The position numbers and the translations under genes are program-made. From Stomorhina lunata (taxonomy: Eukaryota > Arthropoda > Insecta > Diptera > Rhiniidae): a stretch of 64,000 nucleotides of DNA. The notes under the pieces were generated by a model. It was not told where the DNA came from. It saw only the letters and a program-made list of their open reading frames with translations, and did no database searches. Position 1 is the stretch's first letter; each line of letters begins with the position of its first letter. The stretch is taken from NCBI GenBank assembly GCA_933228675.1, contig OW121740.1, positions 38,299,492-38,363,491 of the forward strand, given 5' to 3'. Shown here one piece after another: positions 1 to 17,136 of the stretch.

Positions 1-1351
1 GGGCTGAACATTGGTTGATGCCTATCTAATTTCATAGGTGCAATCTTAATATAAAGAATGTACCTCCAAATCTTTTTGATTGTACATATAAAAAGGGGAT
101 GTTATATATATAAAAATTATAGCCAAATGTTGACCGATTGTAACAAGACTCTACACACTGGCTGGAATATATATAGAGCCATAGTGGCCATAGCTATCAT
201 AGTTTCTGATTTAATTGCTTTTAACTGGACTTTGCTAAAATTTTTGGTTTCCGTGAGTGTTTTTCATATGAAAGCTAAAGTCAAATATGGACTGATTCCT
301 ATAAAATTTGATAAACTGAACAAAAATTGCATAAAACTTCCCTATTTTAAATTTAATCGTCATAGCTATTACAATTGTATTCAATTCATCAGCATTAATG
401 TGTTTCCCGGGGCGGGGTTATATGGGAGCTCTAACTAAATTTGAACCGATTTTGTCCATTTTCAACACACATCTTTTTCAAGATATTCAAAATACTTTTG
501 TAAAATTTTGTCCCTCTAGCTCTTTTCGTTAAGGCGCTATCGTGCTTTTATCTGACAGACGGACATAAACAACGTTTTCTTTATATATTTTTGTGTTTCC
601 ATAAGTTTTTTATATGGGAGCTATGGTCAAATGGTGACCGATTGCACACTGGCTGGCATTGACATAAGACTTCCTTGTGCTTAATTTAATCTTACTAGCT
701 CTTGTAGTTAAGGAGCTAAATATCATGCTGTTAGCTGACGGACTGATGGATATAAATCCCCTTTTCTTTTTGAATTTTTGTGTTTTCGTAAGTTTTTTAT
801 ATGGGAGGTACATAGGTCAAATGGTGACTGATTGCTACAAAACACTGGTTGGCATTGATATAAAACTTTCTTGCGCCAAATTTAGTGGTTATATCTGTTA
901 TACTTTTAGATTTATTGGCATTTAAGTGTATTTTAGGTAAAATTTAGGCTGTTTTCGTAAATGTGAACCGATTTCGATGAATTTTTATATGCTGCCTAGT
1001 GCTTCTAGATACCAAATTTTGTCATCATAACTGTTATAGTTTGTCATTTATTAGCAAATAAGCGATTAGCCTAGACGAGGTTATACGGGAGCTATGGTCA
1101 AATGCTAACCAATTTCAATACCAAAATTTTCTCATAGATGAAGAATGATTTTGCTAAGTTTCAGTTAGAATAGCTCTTTACCTTTAGACGTTATCGTTAT
1201 TTCAACAGACAGACAGACGGACATAGCGTCTTAGAATTTCATAACGATTCAGAATATATATCGTTTTTGATTTTTGAGCCAATATTAAGGGAATAACAAA
1301 CGGAATGACAATCTCAATATACCCCCTATTTTTTTTGATGTTGGGTATAAA
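1..1351 (+). mobile_element. DINE-1/Helentron-like element, family A copy 1 (left end outside window)
   Basis: Starts inside the element at the same place as 9521 and 13121 (GGGCTGAACATTGG...). It contains several repeats of the phrase TATGGGAGCTATGGTCAAAT, a short CAGA/CGGA microsatellite near 1206, then the family's 3' module (CGTCTTAGAATTTCATAA, GAGCCAATATTAAG) and ends at TTGATGTTGGGTATAAAAA. The ends of full copies (TATACCCACCATCAA and TTGATGGTGGGTATA) are inverted repeats. Terminal inverted repeats plus an internal microsatellite are features of DINE-1-type non-autonomous Helentrons; the class is inferred, the repeat family is directly seen. No coding capacity. Confidence 0.8.
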
Positions 1352-1945
1352 AATGACAAATATGGATGATAAGATGAAAACGATTTAAGCCAGTTAATTA
1401 AAGTTCTAAATGTGGATGTTTTCATACTATAGGATATTTTTAAGCTTTTTGAATTCTTTGAATGGACCAACGAGGACCTGGGAATTGAAAAATGAGGATA
1501 AAATTCCCATTTTCTTTAAAGTTGTATATCTTGAGAACGGCTGGACCAATGAATACATTGATAAATATTTCACGATTAAATAGCTATTTTATGATAGTAG
1601 TTTGATGATTTTTTAACAATTGATTGAAAGTTGTTTGATGATTGACTGACGACTGTTCTGTGATTTTAAATGATTCTCGATAGTTGTTTCACGATTGACT
1701 AACGACTGTTTGATGATTATTTGACGATATTTTTCGATAATCTATATATATAAAAAAATGTTGTTTAAAAATGTTTGTTTAATATTTATGGACCCATTTG
1801 CTTTTGCAAATACCTTAATAAAGGATTCAATTAAAAAATTAATAAAAATATTACATAATTGTTAATTTTTAAAGAAAGTGTTAACACAGTAATAAGTTAA
1901 ATACTTTAACTACCAACCCGGGCAACGCCAGGTAAAATCAGCTAG
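1352..1945 (+). mobile_element. Helitron 3' portion with hairpin and CTAG end
   Basis: Homologous to 61556-62443. It holds a degenerate tract of short TTGATGATTG/TTGACGATTG-like repeats (about 1590-1740), then ends CCCGGGCAACGCCAGG, a near-palindromic hairpin, followed 8-10 bases later by CTAG and a T. A hairpin shortly before a CTRR terminus with a following T is the diagnostic 3' end of Helitrons. The 5' end is not resolved and there is no Rep/helicase frame, so this is a non-autonomous or truncated copy. It lies directly between two family A copies. Confidence 0.72.
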
Positions 1946-1947
1946 TA

Positions 1948-3310
<1,363 letters not shown>

Positions 3311-4199
3311 TTTTTTTTTTTTATCAAACTCGCAATTACAATTTATTTTGTTACTGTTTAAAATCTTTTTAGCCTATAGTACTGTTCTACCCTTTTTCTT
3401 GATTCTTAGATTTTCAGATTTAGATTAATGCCAACATTTGTGTTAATTACATTTAATTTTTCTGCATCCTTTAATTTGCATTTAACTTCTTAAATCATTT
3501 ATTTAAAACTTATCTCATTAGTTTATTTCCATATTATGACCTTAATCCATTGTCCAAATAAAACAAGAAGTTTTCACATTAAAAGCTTCAAGCTGTCATA
3601 TCAAATTTGAATTTCATGTCTCATAAATAGATTTTTATTAAGTTACAAATTAATTTAAAATGCATAATATCCAATTTGAATCCTTTAGTTTTGTAAAAAG
3701 TATTTATTAATAGTAAAACTTGCGCAGTTTTTCCCAGTGTATTTCCTTTAATACCCTTAAAGTATTATTTGCTTAAGTTCTAACAAACAAGCCGCAACAA
3801 ATGTGTTTAATGTGAACTGGAATTTTATAAAATAGAAAAGAGAACATAAATAACAAGAAAGAAAGTATTCAAGTACCTACTTAGATTAAGACCGGCTTTA
3901 TGATACCCTAAAATTTCACAATTTTTGGATATTATACCGGCATGAATTATATATCAGATCTTAGAAAATCCTCCAAAGCAAAAGGATATTATATATGATC
4001 AAAATAGGTACATTACAATCTAAGATGTTCCCAAAACTCTAAATTCGATGTCCCGAAAATTACCGAATTTAAAAATTAAAAAAAAACTGATGAGATGAGA
4101 ATTTATTTTTTTAACTGTATTTAAAAAAAAAAAAATGTTTAAAATTCGTCATCGAAGTTTAGTATTTTAGCGATATCTTGGGTGTTTATGGGCCGATTT
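3311..4199. other. AT-rich interval, no gene recognised
   Basis: After a T-run there is irregular AT-rich sequence. I see no open frame with domain-like composition, no tRNA-like fold and no clear terminal repeats. It may be old unique intergenic DNA. Confidence 0.5.
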
Positions 4200-5235
<1,036 letters not shown>

Positions 5236-6509
5236 GGATAAAAATAAAAATAATGTGACGAGTTTGTAGGTTATCGCTATTATATCTCGATATTTTGTAG
5301 TATTTGAATGGTATGGTAGCTATGGTCTAATGTTGACCGATTGTCACAAAGTTCGGGACTCCTAAGCTGTGTCAAATTTCGTCACTTTATATGATTTAAC
5401 CAAAGACTTATCTTCATTTCAGTTGTTTTTGAAAGCCTATTTGTATGGGAGGTACGCTAAATAATGGACCTATATTGACCAAAATCAACTGGCTTTGTCT
5501 TTGGTACCAAAAAATTTAAGACCAAAATATGTATATTTTTGGTTATGTTTCCGCTATTGCGGAGTTACAAGTAGCCAACTATGGAATGATGTATGCCTAA
5601 CATCTCGCAATAGAGTCCGATATAAAAGGATGGTTGAGACCCTATGCTTCACTGGGAGTTAAGGATGACAGAAAAAGCTATTTAGTAAAATATTCCAGCA
5701 AAACAGTTTCTGGTACCTGAACATCTATTAAGGTACATTTTCAAATCTATTCTATAAAAATTTTTGTAGAACAAGCCTTTTGTCCCAGGTTTGTTTAGGG
5801 ATTAATTTGCAAAAGAATTTTTATAATAGCTTTTCAATAAGATTTCACAACTTGATTTTCATTCTTAAGGATTCCTCAAAGTATTAATATCTATCTGCCT
5901 GGTTAGCTAAAATATAACAATAGCCCTCTATCATCAAATGTCTGGTTTATGTTTCAAAAGTACTGGCCTGTTATATTCTATTCTATTATTATATACAATA
6001 ATAACATAACTAAAATAATGACAATCATCTTCTATTGTTCAAAATAAGAGACTGTATTATTTACTTGTTATTTTTGGTTTAGTTTTCCTGTATCAAATAT
6101 AATCCTTTTATCTAGATCCTTTGTTGTGTCTATTCACTTTTTTTTCTATCCCTTTTTGATATCAAGTGTCTAGAAGATTTCCATCATCTTTGTTATATTT
6201 TTAGCGAATTTGAGGATAGTTTTTTTCAGATTGACTTAAATTGCTTTTTATTTTAAATATTTAAGTTTTTAACTATTTATTTTGATTTATATAAAATAAA
6301 TTGCATTTAATTTGTGGCTGTGAAAATAACAATTTTTTAAGCTTAAAAAAGCATTTTATTTATTCAAATGTTCAAAATCACTCATTCGCAAAAATTGATT
6401 TTGTTGGTAAATTTAACTGCATGTGTGGGAAATTGTTGAAAATCGGCTTAAAGAATATTAACTAATATTTTTATTTGTATAACTTAATTGGTAAATATTA
6501 TATAGCGAG
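5236..6509. other. No gene; DINE-like remnant at about 5265-5600, then AT-rich DNA
   Basis: 5265-5600 contains phrases typical of the A/B families (ATGGTAGCTATGGTCTAATG, TGGGAGGTACGCTAAATAATGG) but no ends, so it is a decayed fragment. 5600-6509 is AT-rich with nothing recognised. Confidence 0.5.
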
Positions 6510-8260
6510 GGTTTGCATTTATCTTATGAAAGTAAACTCGATTTTCTCGTTAACTATGACAGCTAGAGCAAAAATAACGAAATCCTGTGTCACTCAAAAA
6601 AATTGATTTTTTTGAAATTTTTTATAAAAAACTTTAAAGTCGATTTTTTCGTTAACTTTGATAGCTAGAGCAAAAATGACGAAATCCTGTGTCACTCCAA
6701 AAAATTGATTTTTTTGAAATTTTTTTATGAAAAACTTTAAAGTCGATTTTTTCGTTAACTAAAGCTTTAAGTCGAAAAACTTTAAAGTCGATTTTTTCGT
6801 TAACTATGATAGCTAGAGCAAAAATAACGAAAACCTGCGATCACTCCAAAAAATTGATTTTTTCGAAATTTTTGTATGAAAAACTTTAAAGTCGATGTTT
6901 TCGATAACTATGATAGCTAGAGTAAAAATAACGAAATCCTGTGATCACTCAAAAAAAATTAATTTTTTGAAATTTTTTTATAAAAAACTTTAAAAGTCGA
7001 TTTTCTCGTTATCTATAAAATAACGCAAAAATAACGAAAGTGGCTTTTCTTGTAAACTATGATAGCTGGAGCAAAAAATAACGAAATCCTGTGATCACTC
7101 AAAAAAATTGTTTTATTCGAATTTTTTTTATGAAAAACTTTAAAGTCGATTTTTTCGTTAACTATGATAGCTAGAGCAAAAATAATGAAATCCTGTGATC
7201 ACTCAAAAAAATTGATTTCTTTCGAATTTTTTTTTATGAAAAATTTTAAAGTCGATGTTTTCGTTAACTATGATAGCTAGAGCAAAAATAATGAAATCCT
7301 GTGATCACTCAAAAAAATTGATTTTTTCGAGATTTTTTATGAAAAACTTTAAGTCGATTTTTTCGTTAACTTTGATAGCTAGAGCAAAAATAACGAAATC
7401 CTGTGATCACTCAAAAAAATTGATTTTTTTGAAATTTTTTTATGAAAAACTTTAAAGTCGATTTTTTCGTTAACTATGATAGCTAGAGCAAAAATAACGA
7501 AATCCTGTGATCACTCAAAAAATTGATTTTTTTTGAAATTTTTTTATGAAAAACTTTAAAGTCTATTTTTTCGTTAACTATGATATCTAGGGCAAAAATA
7601 AAGAAATCCCGTGATCACTCAAAAAAATTGATTTTTTCGAGATTTTTTATGAAAAACTTTAAAGTCGATTTTTTCGTTAGCTATGATAGCTAGAGCAAAC
7701 ATAACGAAATCCTGTGATCACTCAAAAAAATTGTTTTATTCGAATTTTTTTTATGAAAAACTTTAAAGTCGATTTTCTCGTTAACTATGATAGCTAGAGC
7801 AAAAATAACGAAATCCCGTGACCATTAAAAAAAATTGATTTTTTTGAAATTTTTTTATGAAAAACTTTTAAGTCGATTTTTTTCGTTAACTATGATAGCT
7901 AGAGCAAAAATAACTAAATCCTGTGATCACTCAAAAAAATTAATTTTTTCAAAATTTTTTAATGAAAAACTTTAATATCGATTTTTTCGTTAACTATGAT
8001 AGCTAGAGCAAAAATAACGAAATCCTGTGATCACTCAAAAAAATTAATTTTTTTGAAATTTTTTTATGAAAAACTTTAAAGTCGATTTTTTCGTTAACTA
8101 TGATAGCTAGAGCAAAAATAACGAAATCCTGTGATGACTCAAAAAAATTCATTTTTTTGACATTTTTTTGTGAAAAACTCGATGTTTTTTTATGAAAAAC
8201 TTTAAAGTCGATTTTTTCGTTAACTATGATAGCTAGAGCAAAAATAACGAAATTCTGAAA
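6510..8260 (+). repeat. Minisatellite, unit about 102-106 bp, roughly 16-17 copies
   Basis: The phrase GTTAACTATGATAGCTAGAG followed by CAAAAATAACGAAATCCTG, TGATCACTC and A/T runs recurs; measured distances in the middle are 106, 102 and 104 bases. The left part is more divergent and has a small internal duplication near 6740-6800; the right end stops sharply at about 8250. Open frames within it simply follow the period. It is not clearly part of a known element. Confidence 0.9.
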
Positions 8261-9196
8261 TTAAACTTTGTTTTCGCTTTGTTCGCTGTACTGAATAATT
8301 TGAAAAACTTAATAACAAAAATTTTAACTGAAAAATATTATTGTCATCAAATGTTGTCCTACACATTCATACATAAATCTACAATTGTTACTTTTCTGGC
8401 CATCACAAATTCTATCAAATATCTCAAAAAAAAAAAAATAATAAAATGTTACCAGGAAATCCTAAATTTAAGTATCATAAAATAAAAGAAGTGAAAAAAA
8501 ATGTATTAAACTTTAATATAAAGAATGTTTTCACTGGATACCGGAACAAATTTAAAACTATGCTCGAGTGAATTATCATACATTCATTCATACAATTACA
8601 TTCAATGATTTCATTTTGCCCTTCTCTGATTTGTTTTTTTCTTTTATAAAATTTCTTTTTTAATTTGGGTCATTGTGTTGGAACGAATGGCAGTAGATCT
8701 ATATGTCAGTGCACCTATATCTTACAACAAAATGCTAATATTTTATGACACTGACTACTTTGATTTTTGTTCTTTGTATACCTTTTTCTAACATAATTCC
8801 TTTTATGGAACTCAATTGTTGTTGACTTTTATACAGGAAGAGAGGTCCCTAACAGGAGCTGTATATGTTCCAAGTAAGAGTCTTTTAAATTTGATTAAAG
8901 TACATTGAGGACTGAATACAATGAGGAAGAGACTTAGTCTTTAGAGCCATGGAATTGCCTTAGAAATGGAACGAACAACATTGGCATATTTTCCGTCATG
9001 AATGTGAATACAGTGGTAAAATCAGCTTCTATGTATTAGTTTTAGATTAAGATTGAGGTCATTTTCGGGTTTCTAGATCAAACCTTCGATTTTCTCATAG
9101 ATTTAGATCTATTTGCGGTGATCATAGGTAATCATACTATGATTGCTTTTATAATAACGATAATAATTTTTATGATAAAAAGTTATTGATTTATAA
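8261..9196. other. AT-rich interval, no gene recognised
   Basis: No domain-like frame, RNA fold or repeat ends seen. A 68-codon frame at 8279-8485 is Lys/Ile/Leu-rich and looks like chance. Confidence 0.5.
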
Positions 9197-11373
<2,177 letters not shown>

Positions 11374-11650
11374 AACGCACTAAATGACACAAAAATCACT
11401 AAATTGCTTGTAAATCTAAAGATAAAGAGAATTTCAAGTTTATTTTTTGCACACATATTTTTTGTAACAACTGTAATCAATAATCGGTCCACATTTGACC
11501 CTAGCTCTCATATAAGTCCAAATGACTATAATGGCAAAATTTAGCAAATATGTGTCTTTATACAGGACAAAAAACACCTTTGACCTTAGTGGTGAAGGGT
11601 ATCGTATGGTCGGCCTTAACCGACTATAGCACTTTCTTACTTGTTTTTTT
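11374..11650 (-). mobile_element. Family B fragment (DINE-like), terminal part
   Basis: Matches the outer 270 bases of copy B1 (25567-25898): ACGCACTAAATG..., TCGGTCCACATTTGACCC, GGTGAAGGGTATCGTATGGTC, GACCGACTATAGC and the end CTTTCTTACTTGTTTT. Its inner end abuts the terminus of A4 exactly at 11373/11374, so one element inserted in or next to the other. The 126-codon frame in it is non-coding. Confidence 0.75.
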
Positions 11651-12398
11651 AAATTCCTTGAGGCGGTCAAAAAATATGCGAAAAAATTAAAAAGTATCGA
11701 AAACGAGCTTCCAATTTTGGCAGCCATTAAGTAGTAATTTTCCGAACTCCTAAGGGCACAAAAATTATTCGTGTTAAAATTCGGTTTCAAAGGAATAAAA
11801 ATTGTTTGATTTTTGCTCATATATCTACTTAAAAGTATTATCTGGGCAATGAGGTACTCAGATAATGAGACCTATTTTAGTAGATCAATCAAAGAACCCT
11901 ATTGTGAAATTTCATTAGGTTATACATATTTTGGGATATATTGGACATCTGTAGTAAGTCTTTAAATTTTGCATATGCATTCGCGGATTCTCTGACTAAA
12001 AAAAATATGAATATTGGGACACACAAAAAAGTACAAATATGTCGCAGTTCTTGTTAATTTAGGAAATATTGACCAACGCAGGTCGAGTCATTTGAAAAGC
12101 TTAAATCATTTATAGTGAAATGTCCATTACCTGAGAAGTCGGTTTCATTTCCCAAAAACAAAAACTAAATAAAAACTACACAATAATTTAAATAATTTTA
12201 TTAGCACATTATTTTTTTAGTTTAGAAATTCATGATCCCTTAATTATATTAACGAATAACTTAAATGATCTTAAGCTTAACGTATACAAAATTTCTACAA
12301 AAATGTAAAACTTAAGATAAATTTTCAATTTTTTACTTACAGATAATTCTTACATACAAATACAGAGGCTGTAATAATCTCTTTAAAGCTGCCCTAAA
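11651..12398. other. AT-rich interval, no gene recognised
   Basis: Nothing recognisable on either strand. Confidence 0.5.
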
Positions 12399-12405
12399 CT
12401 AGAAG

Positions 12406-12684
12406 CAAAGACTCTATTAAAATAAAGATATTGAAATCCATACATTTGTTTTCTGTCAAAAGTGAAATTAAAATGGACAAAGAACAATAGAAAACACATA
12501 AACGCACTAACACACATATATTGCATGAGCACGTGTGTGTGTCTTAGCTTCTTTCAATAGATAATCGTCTCCATTAGTTGTTACGAAATAGAGTGAAAGC
12601 GTTATACTCTCTTTTTATGGGAGTTTTCAAAACGACCATACTGCAAATCAATGTATGGTAAATCAATATGTTGTAGAGTCTTTG
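12406..12684 (+). mobile_element. hAT-like MITE, 279 bp, with 7-bp flanking duplication
   Basis: Ends CAAAGACTCTA and TAGAGTCTTTG are perfect inverted repeats, and CTAGAAG flanks both sides (12399-12405 and 12685-12691). A related copy sits at 23513-23774 and a reversed partial one near 20393-20650. CA-starting terminal repeats suggest the hAT superfamily, although hAT usually duplicates 8 bp. No coding capacity. Confidence 0.78.
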
Positions 12685-12715
12685 CTAGAAGCTTTTATTA
12701 AGTAAAATAAATTTA

Positions 12716-14954
12716 AACAAGTAAGAGTGTTATATTCGACTGTGCCGAATCTTATATACCCACCATCAAGTTGTGTTAAATTTAGAAACATATCTCATAT
12801 ATCTACAAGGGTGCAGGTAATTCAAAATGTGGACCAAAACTGAAAAAATCGTTAAGCTAATTGGTATTGTTGGTAAAATCTTTGGACTAAATTCGGTTGC
12901 AGTAGCTTTATAGTGTGACATTTAAAAATATCTTAGTGGTTTCCCCAGTATTTACTTTGATCAAAATTCGGCCTCATAACCGGGTATAGTTTTACATTAA
13001 TAAGTTGTAAAATACTTTTCGTTGTGCTTAATGTAGTTAGACTAAACACGTTTATAGTAATACGACAGGTCCATATATTTAGTTAGGAGTTCCTAATGCA
13101 TCGATCATATATAAAGTCTGGGCTGAACATTGATTGATGCCTATCTAATTTCATAGGTGAAATCTTAATATAATGAATGTACCTCCAAATCTATTTGATA
13201 GTAAATATCAAAAGGGGATGTTATATATATATAAGAATTATAGCCAAATGTTGACCGATTGTAACAAAATTTCACACACTGGCTGGTATATATAGAGAGC
13301 TTATTCTTGCAAAATCTAGTGGCCATAGCTATCATAGTTTTTAATTTAATAGCTTTTAACTGGCCTTTGCTAAAACTTTTGGTTTCCGTTAGTGTTTTTT
13401 ATATGAAAGCTAAAGTCAAATATGGACTGATTCCTATAAAATTTGATAAGCTGATCAAAAGTTGCATAAAACTCCCCTATTTTACATTTAGTAGTTATAG
13501 CTATTACAAATGTATTCCATTTATCAGCATTAATGTGTTTCCCGGGGCGGAGTTATATGGGAGCTCTAACTAAATGTAAACTGATTTTGTCCATTTTCAA
13601 TACACAACTTTTTCAAGATATCCAAAATACTTTTGTAAAATTTTGTTCCTCTAGCTCTTTTCGTTAAGGCGCTATCGTGCTTTTATCTGACGAACAGACG
13701 GACATAAACCCCCTTTTCGTTATGTATTTTTGTGTTTCCATAAGTTTTTTATATGGGAGCTATGGTCAAATGGTGACCGATTGTGACAAAATTTTGCACA
13801 CTGGCTGGCATTGATATAAGACTTCATTGTGCTTAATTTAGTCTTATTAGCTCGTCTAGTTAAGGAGCTATCACGCTTTTATCTGACGGACAGACGGACA
13901 TAAACCCCCTTTTCTTTTTGAATTTTTGTGTTTCCGTAAGTTTTTTATATGGGAGCTATGGTCAAATGGTGACAGATTGCGAAAAAATTTTGCACACTGG
14001 CTGGCATTGACATAAGACTTCCTTATGCTTAATTTAGTCTTATTTGCTGATCTAGTTGAGGAGCTATCACGCTTTTATCTGACGGACAGACGGACATAAA
14101 CCCCCTTTTCTTTTTGAATTTTTGTGTTTCCGTAAGTTTTTTCCATGGGAGCTATGGTCAAATAGTGACCGATTGCGACAAAAATTTGAACACTGGCATT
14201 GACATAAGACTTCCTTGTGCCGAATTTAATGGTTATATCTGTTATACTTTTAGATTTATTGGCATTTAAGTGTATTTTAGGTGAAATTTAGGCTGTTTTC
14301 TTAAGTTTTTTTGTATGGGAGCTATTGCTAAATGTGAACCGATTTTGATGAAATTTTATATGTTGCCTAGGGCATTGACATACGACTTCCTTGTGCTTAA
14401 TTTAGTCTTTCTAGCTCGTCTAGTTAAGGAGCTATCACGATTTTATCTGACGGACAGACGGACATAAACCCCTTTTTCTTTTTTATTTATTTCCATAAGA
14501 TTTTTATATGGGAGCTATGGTCAAATGGTGATCGATTGTGGCAAAATTTTGCACACTGGCTGACATAAGACTTAATGTGCCGAATTTAATGGTTATATCT
14601 GTTATACTTTTAGATTTTTTGGCATTTAAGTGTATTTCAGGTGAAATTTAGGCTGCTTTCGTAAGTTGTTTGTATGAGAGCTATTGCTAAATATGAACCG
14701 ATTTTGATGAAATTTTATATACTGCCTAGGGCTTATGTAAAACTTCTTAATACCAAATTTTATCATCATAGTTGTTATAATTTGTCATTTATTAACAAAT
14801 AAGCGATTAGCCTAGACGAAGTTGTACGAGAGCTATGGTCAAATGTGAACTGATTTTGCCCAATTTCAATACCAACATTTTCTCAGAGATGAAGAATACT
14901 TTTGCTAAGTTTCAGTGAGCTAGCTCCTTTCGTTTAGGCGTTATCGTGATTTCA

Positions 14955-14986
<32 letters not shown>

Positions 14987-15208
14987 CCAGACAGCCAGAC
15001 AGCCAGACAGCCAGACAGCCAGACAGACAGACAGAAAGACAGACAGACAGAAAGACAGACAGACAGACATCGCTCAATCGTCTTAGAATTCCATAAGGAT
15101 TTAGAATATATGTATGTCGTTTTTGGTTTTTGAGCCAATATTAAGGAAATTACAAACGGAATGACAATCTCAATATACCCCTCATTCTTTTTGATGGTGA
15201 GTATAAAA
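12716..15208 (+). mobile_element. Family A copy 5 (DINE-like), longest copy
   Basis: Starts AACAAGTAAGAGTG with TATACCCACCATCAAG and ends TTGATGGTGAGTATAAAAA. The internal module around GACGGACAGACGGACATAAA recurs several times (13884, 14081, about 14450), near 197 bp apart at the first step, which explains its length. The TATGGGAGCTATGGTCAAAT phrase recurs with each module. Confidence 0.82.
14956..15070 (+). repeat. (CAGA)n array with CAGACAGC units
   Basis: Short array in A5; five consecutive AGCCAGAC units (8-bp period) at about 14986-15025 show a second-order repeat formed from the basic CAGA unit. Confidence 0.9.
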
Positions 15209-15594
15209 ATCCTTGAATTAAATCCTTAAATCTAATTAACAATTATCAGATGCACATCAAACAATATTTTTAGAGATCAATACTCAGTTTAATTAGGAAT
15301 TATATATACATTTTTTTTAAGTACAAATTTTTCTTAATTAACCACTGTCTTCCTAGTGTATGTTTCTATGTACATTTGTTTTTCCGTATTTTTTAAATCT
15401 ATTTCTTTTTTTTTTTGTTCACTTATTTCTATTTATGTCATTTTTTCCTTTTCCTGCCATAGACACATCATGGACCATGACAGTCACCACAACAGCAGCA
15501 ACAACAACGACAACAACTAGGAGTTGAACAACAATGACCTGAGCTTTGACAAAATCTGTTGTAATTGCCATTGCTTCGACGTTGGGATCAACTT
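15209..15594 (-). other. 3' flank and probable 3' UTR of the receptor
   Basis: Directly after the stop codon about 135 bases (15460-15594) remain complex and non-repetitive, with GTT/GTC-rich words on the gene strand, consistent with the start of a 3' UTR. From 15459 to 15209 the sequence is T-rich and then AT-rich up to the end of the A5 element. I found no AATAAA on the gene strand in this interval, so the polyadenylation site is not located; the UTR might run into A5. Confidence 0.35.
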
Positions 15595-16530
15595 TTATCC
15601 TCTAAACATGGTCATGTGATTTGCTGGTGACTTTTGCTTGCAAATACGTTTACATGTCAACCTCCAGAAGGCAGTACGAAAATCTGGATTGTAAAAAGCA
15701 TAAATAAATGGATTGATGGCACAGTTTACCCAACCGACCCAAGTCAAAAATGTTATAAGACCTTCGCAGACGGCAGCAGGCGGTAGAAATGGTATTAGTA
15801 TATAGTAGACAAAAAAGGGCAGCCAGCAGGCAATGAAACCACCCATGACTATTGTTAAGGTTTTAGCGGTTTTTGGGTCACGTTTAGTTGTAGAGACACG
15901 CATGGGAACCCGATGATGATGATGGTGGTGGTGGTGATGCTGATGATGATGACCATGATGACTGTGTTGATTTTGAACATGACTATGATGACCTGGATGC
16001 TGTACAACATTATTGATATGCAATTGTTGTGCATGCGGCTGCTGTTGTCCATTGGTGGCATATTTACCAATTTGTGTCATTGCCTGAGCCAAACATGTTT
16101 CCGAAAATGATGTACGACTGTCAGTGCAATGCAACTGTTGTAACGGCAGTGTAGAACCCCTTTGTGACAGACTATCTCCTATGGTAAAGGTAACATTTGT
16201 TGTTGCAGCTGTTGTTGTACATGTTCCATCGCCGTAACGACAATTAATTGATGTACATGTTGCCACCGGTGGTAATACTGTCGTTTGCACTGAAAGTCGT
16301 GAAATCTCTACTAGCTCATAGAATGATGCCTGATGCTTTAAACTATTTTGATCTATATAGTTTTTATTGCATTTACTGCATTTTAAACTGTTGGTTTTAC
16401 TATTGTTGGCACTGTCCAGAGTCCAGCGTGATTTAAATGTACCAAACTTATGTGGACCGCATTGGAAATGCTCAGATTCGGAAAGGAAATTATCGCAGTC
16501 AATCTCATGATCTGCCGTGCGTTCCGAGTT
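15595..16530 (-). CDS. Receptor coding exon 5: intracellular loop 3, TM6, TM7, C-tail
   Basis: 936 bp in phase 0 after a TATTTCAG acceptor, encoding residues 435-745 and the stop. Loop 3 is long, Ser/Asn/Thr-rich and contains two CxxC-like cysteine pairs, Gln/His-rich stretches and a pure run of nine histidines at 632-640, written with mixed CAT and CAC codons. TM6 follows (TAKTLTIVMGGFIACWLPFF), then TM7 with NPFIYAFYNPDF and an amphipathic RTAFWRLTCKRIC segment whose cysteines could be palmitoylated. The tail is only about 30 residues, as in many amine receptors. The frame is open from 16530; an ATG-like start near 16290 (actually GTG) is not a real start. The last residues are MFRG. Confidence 0.94.
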   Translation of the reverse strand, partial: NSERTADHEIDCDNFLSESEHFQCGPHKFGTFKSRWTLDSANNSKTNSLKCSKCNKNYIDQNSLKHQASFYELVEISRLSVQTTVLPPVATCTSINCRYGDGTCTTTAATTNVTFTIGDSLSQRGSTLPLQQLHCTDSRTSFSETCLAQAMTQIGKYATNGQQQPHAQQLHINNVVQHPGHHSHVQNQHSHHGHHHQHHHHHHHHHRVPMRVSTTKRDPKTAKTLTIVMGGFIACWLPFFVYYILIPFLPPAAVCEGLITFLTWVGWVNCAINPFIYAFYNPDFRTAFWRLTCKRICKQKSPANHMTMFRG

Positions 16531-17136
16531 CTGAAATATACAAAAACAAATTAAATTTATAAGTTGAAATATATTAATTTTTCTTTAGATTAAAATCAAG
16601 CTACGAAGGCTATTATAAGACTATCATCAGATTTTGATTAAATAATGTCACAAAACTCAACTAGACTACAATGAGGCTATAATCATTTTCCGATCATGAT
16701 AAGATCAGCTCATGACTATTAAACATTGAACATATCTAAATTCTTTTCAAATAAGATTATATATCCACTTCGATAAAAAGACATTATACATTACTCTGGT
16801 TAAATTCTAATTAATATATTATTAAACTATAACCATACCATGATCACTGCAAACACACAATGATTAGACAAAGACCAGTCTTTGATTATGCTCTAACCAA
16901 AATAAAAATAATCTATTATCAGTAAACGGTTAGAAGTGTTGACAATTAATTCGTTCAAAGTACTAGACCATGATCTGGCTATAATCAAACTTCGATGCCA
17001 CTTTGACTTAAAGAAGATTTGGCAATAATAAGACTGCAATATGATTGCGATAGAACTACAATCATACCACATCAGATTCTGATGTTTAGAATGTTAACGG
17101 ATTGTGATTGACGTGTAATTATGTTATTGTCATAGA
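16531..17136 (-). other. Intron 4, exon-proximal part
   Basis: About 600 bases between the exon 5 acceptor and the satellite. AT-rich; words such as ATAATCAAACTTCGATG and GACTATAATG recur loosely, possibly decayed satellite. No other feature. Confidence 0.5.

Noticed and set aside
58..438. 126-codon frame in A1 (and the 88-codon relative at 13307-13573)
   Set aside because: They are homologous because they lie in the same DINE-like family; the frame is broken in A4 and composition is not protein-like.
15913..16110. Met-rich plus-strand frame opposite exon 5
   Set aside because: Shadow of the histidine codons (CAT/CAC) of the receptor on the other strand.
16290..16530. Start of the last receptor frame at 16290
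   Set aside because: The codon there is GTG, and the frame is open and in phase up to the splice acceptor at 16530/16531; it is an internal codon of exon 5.
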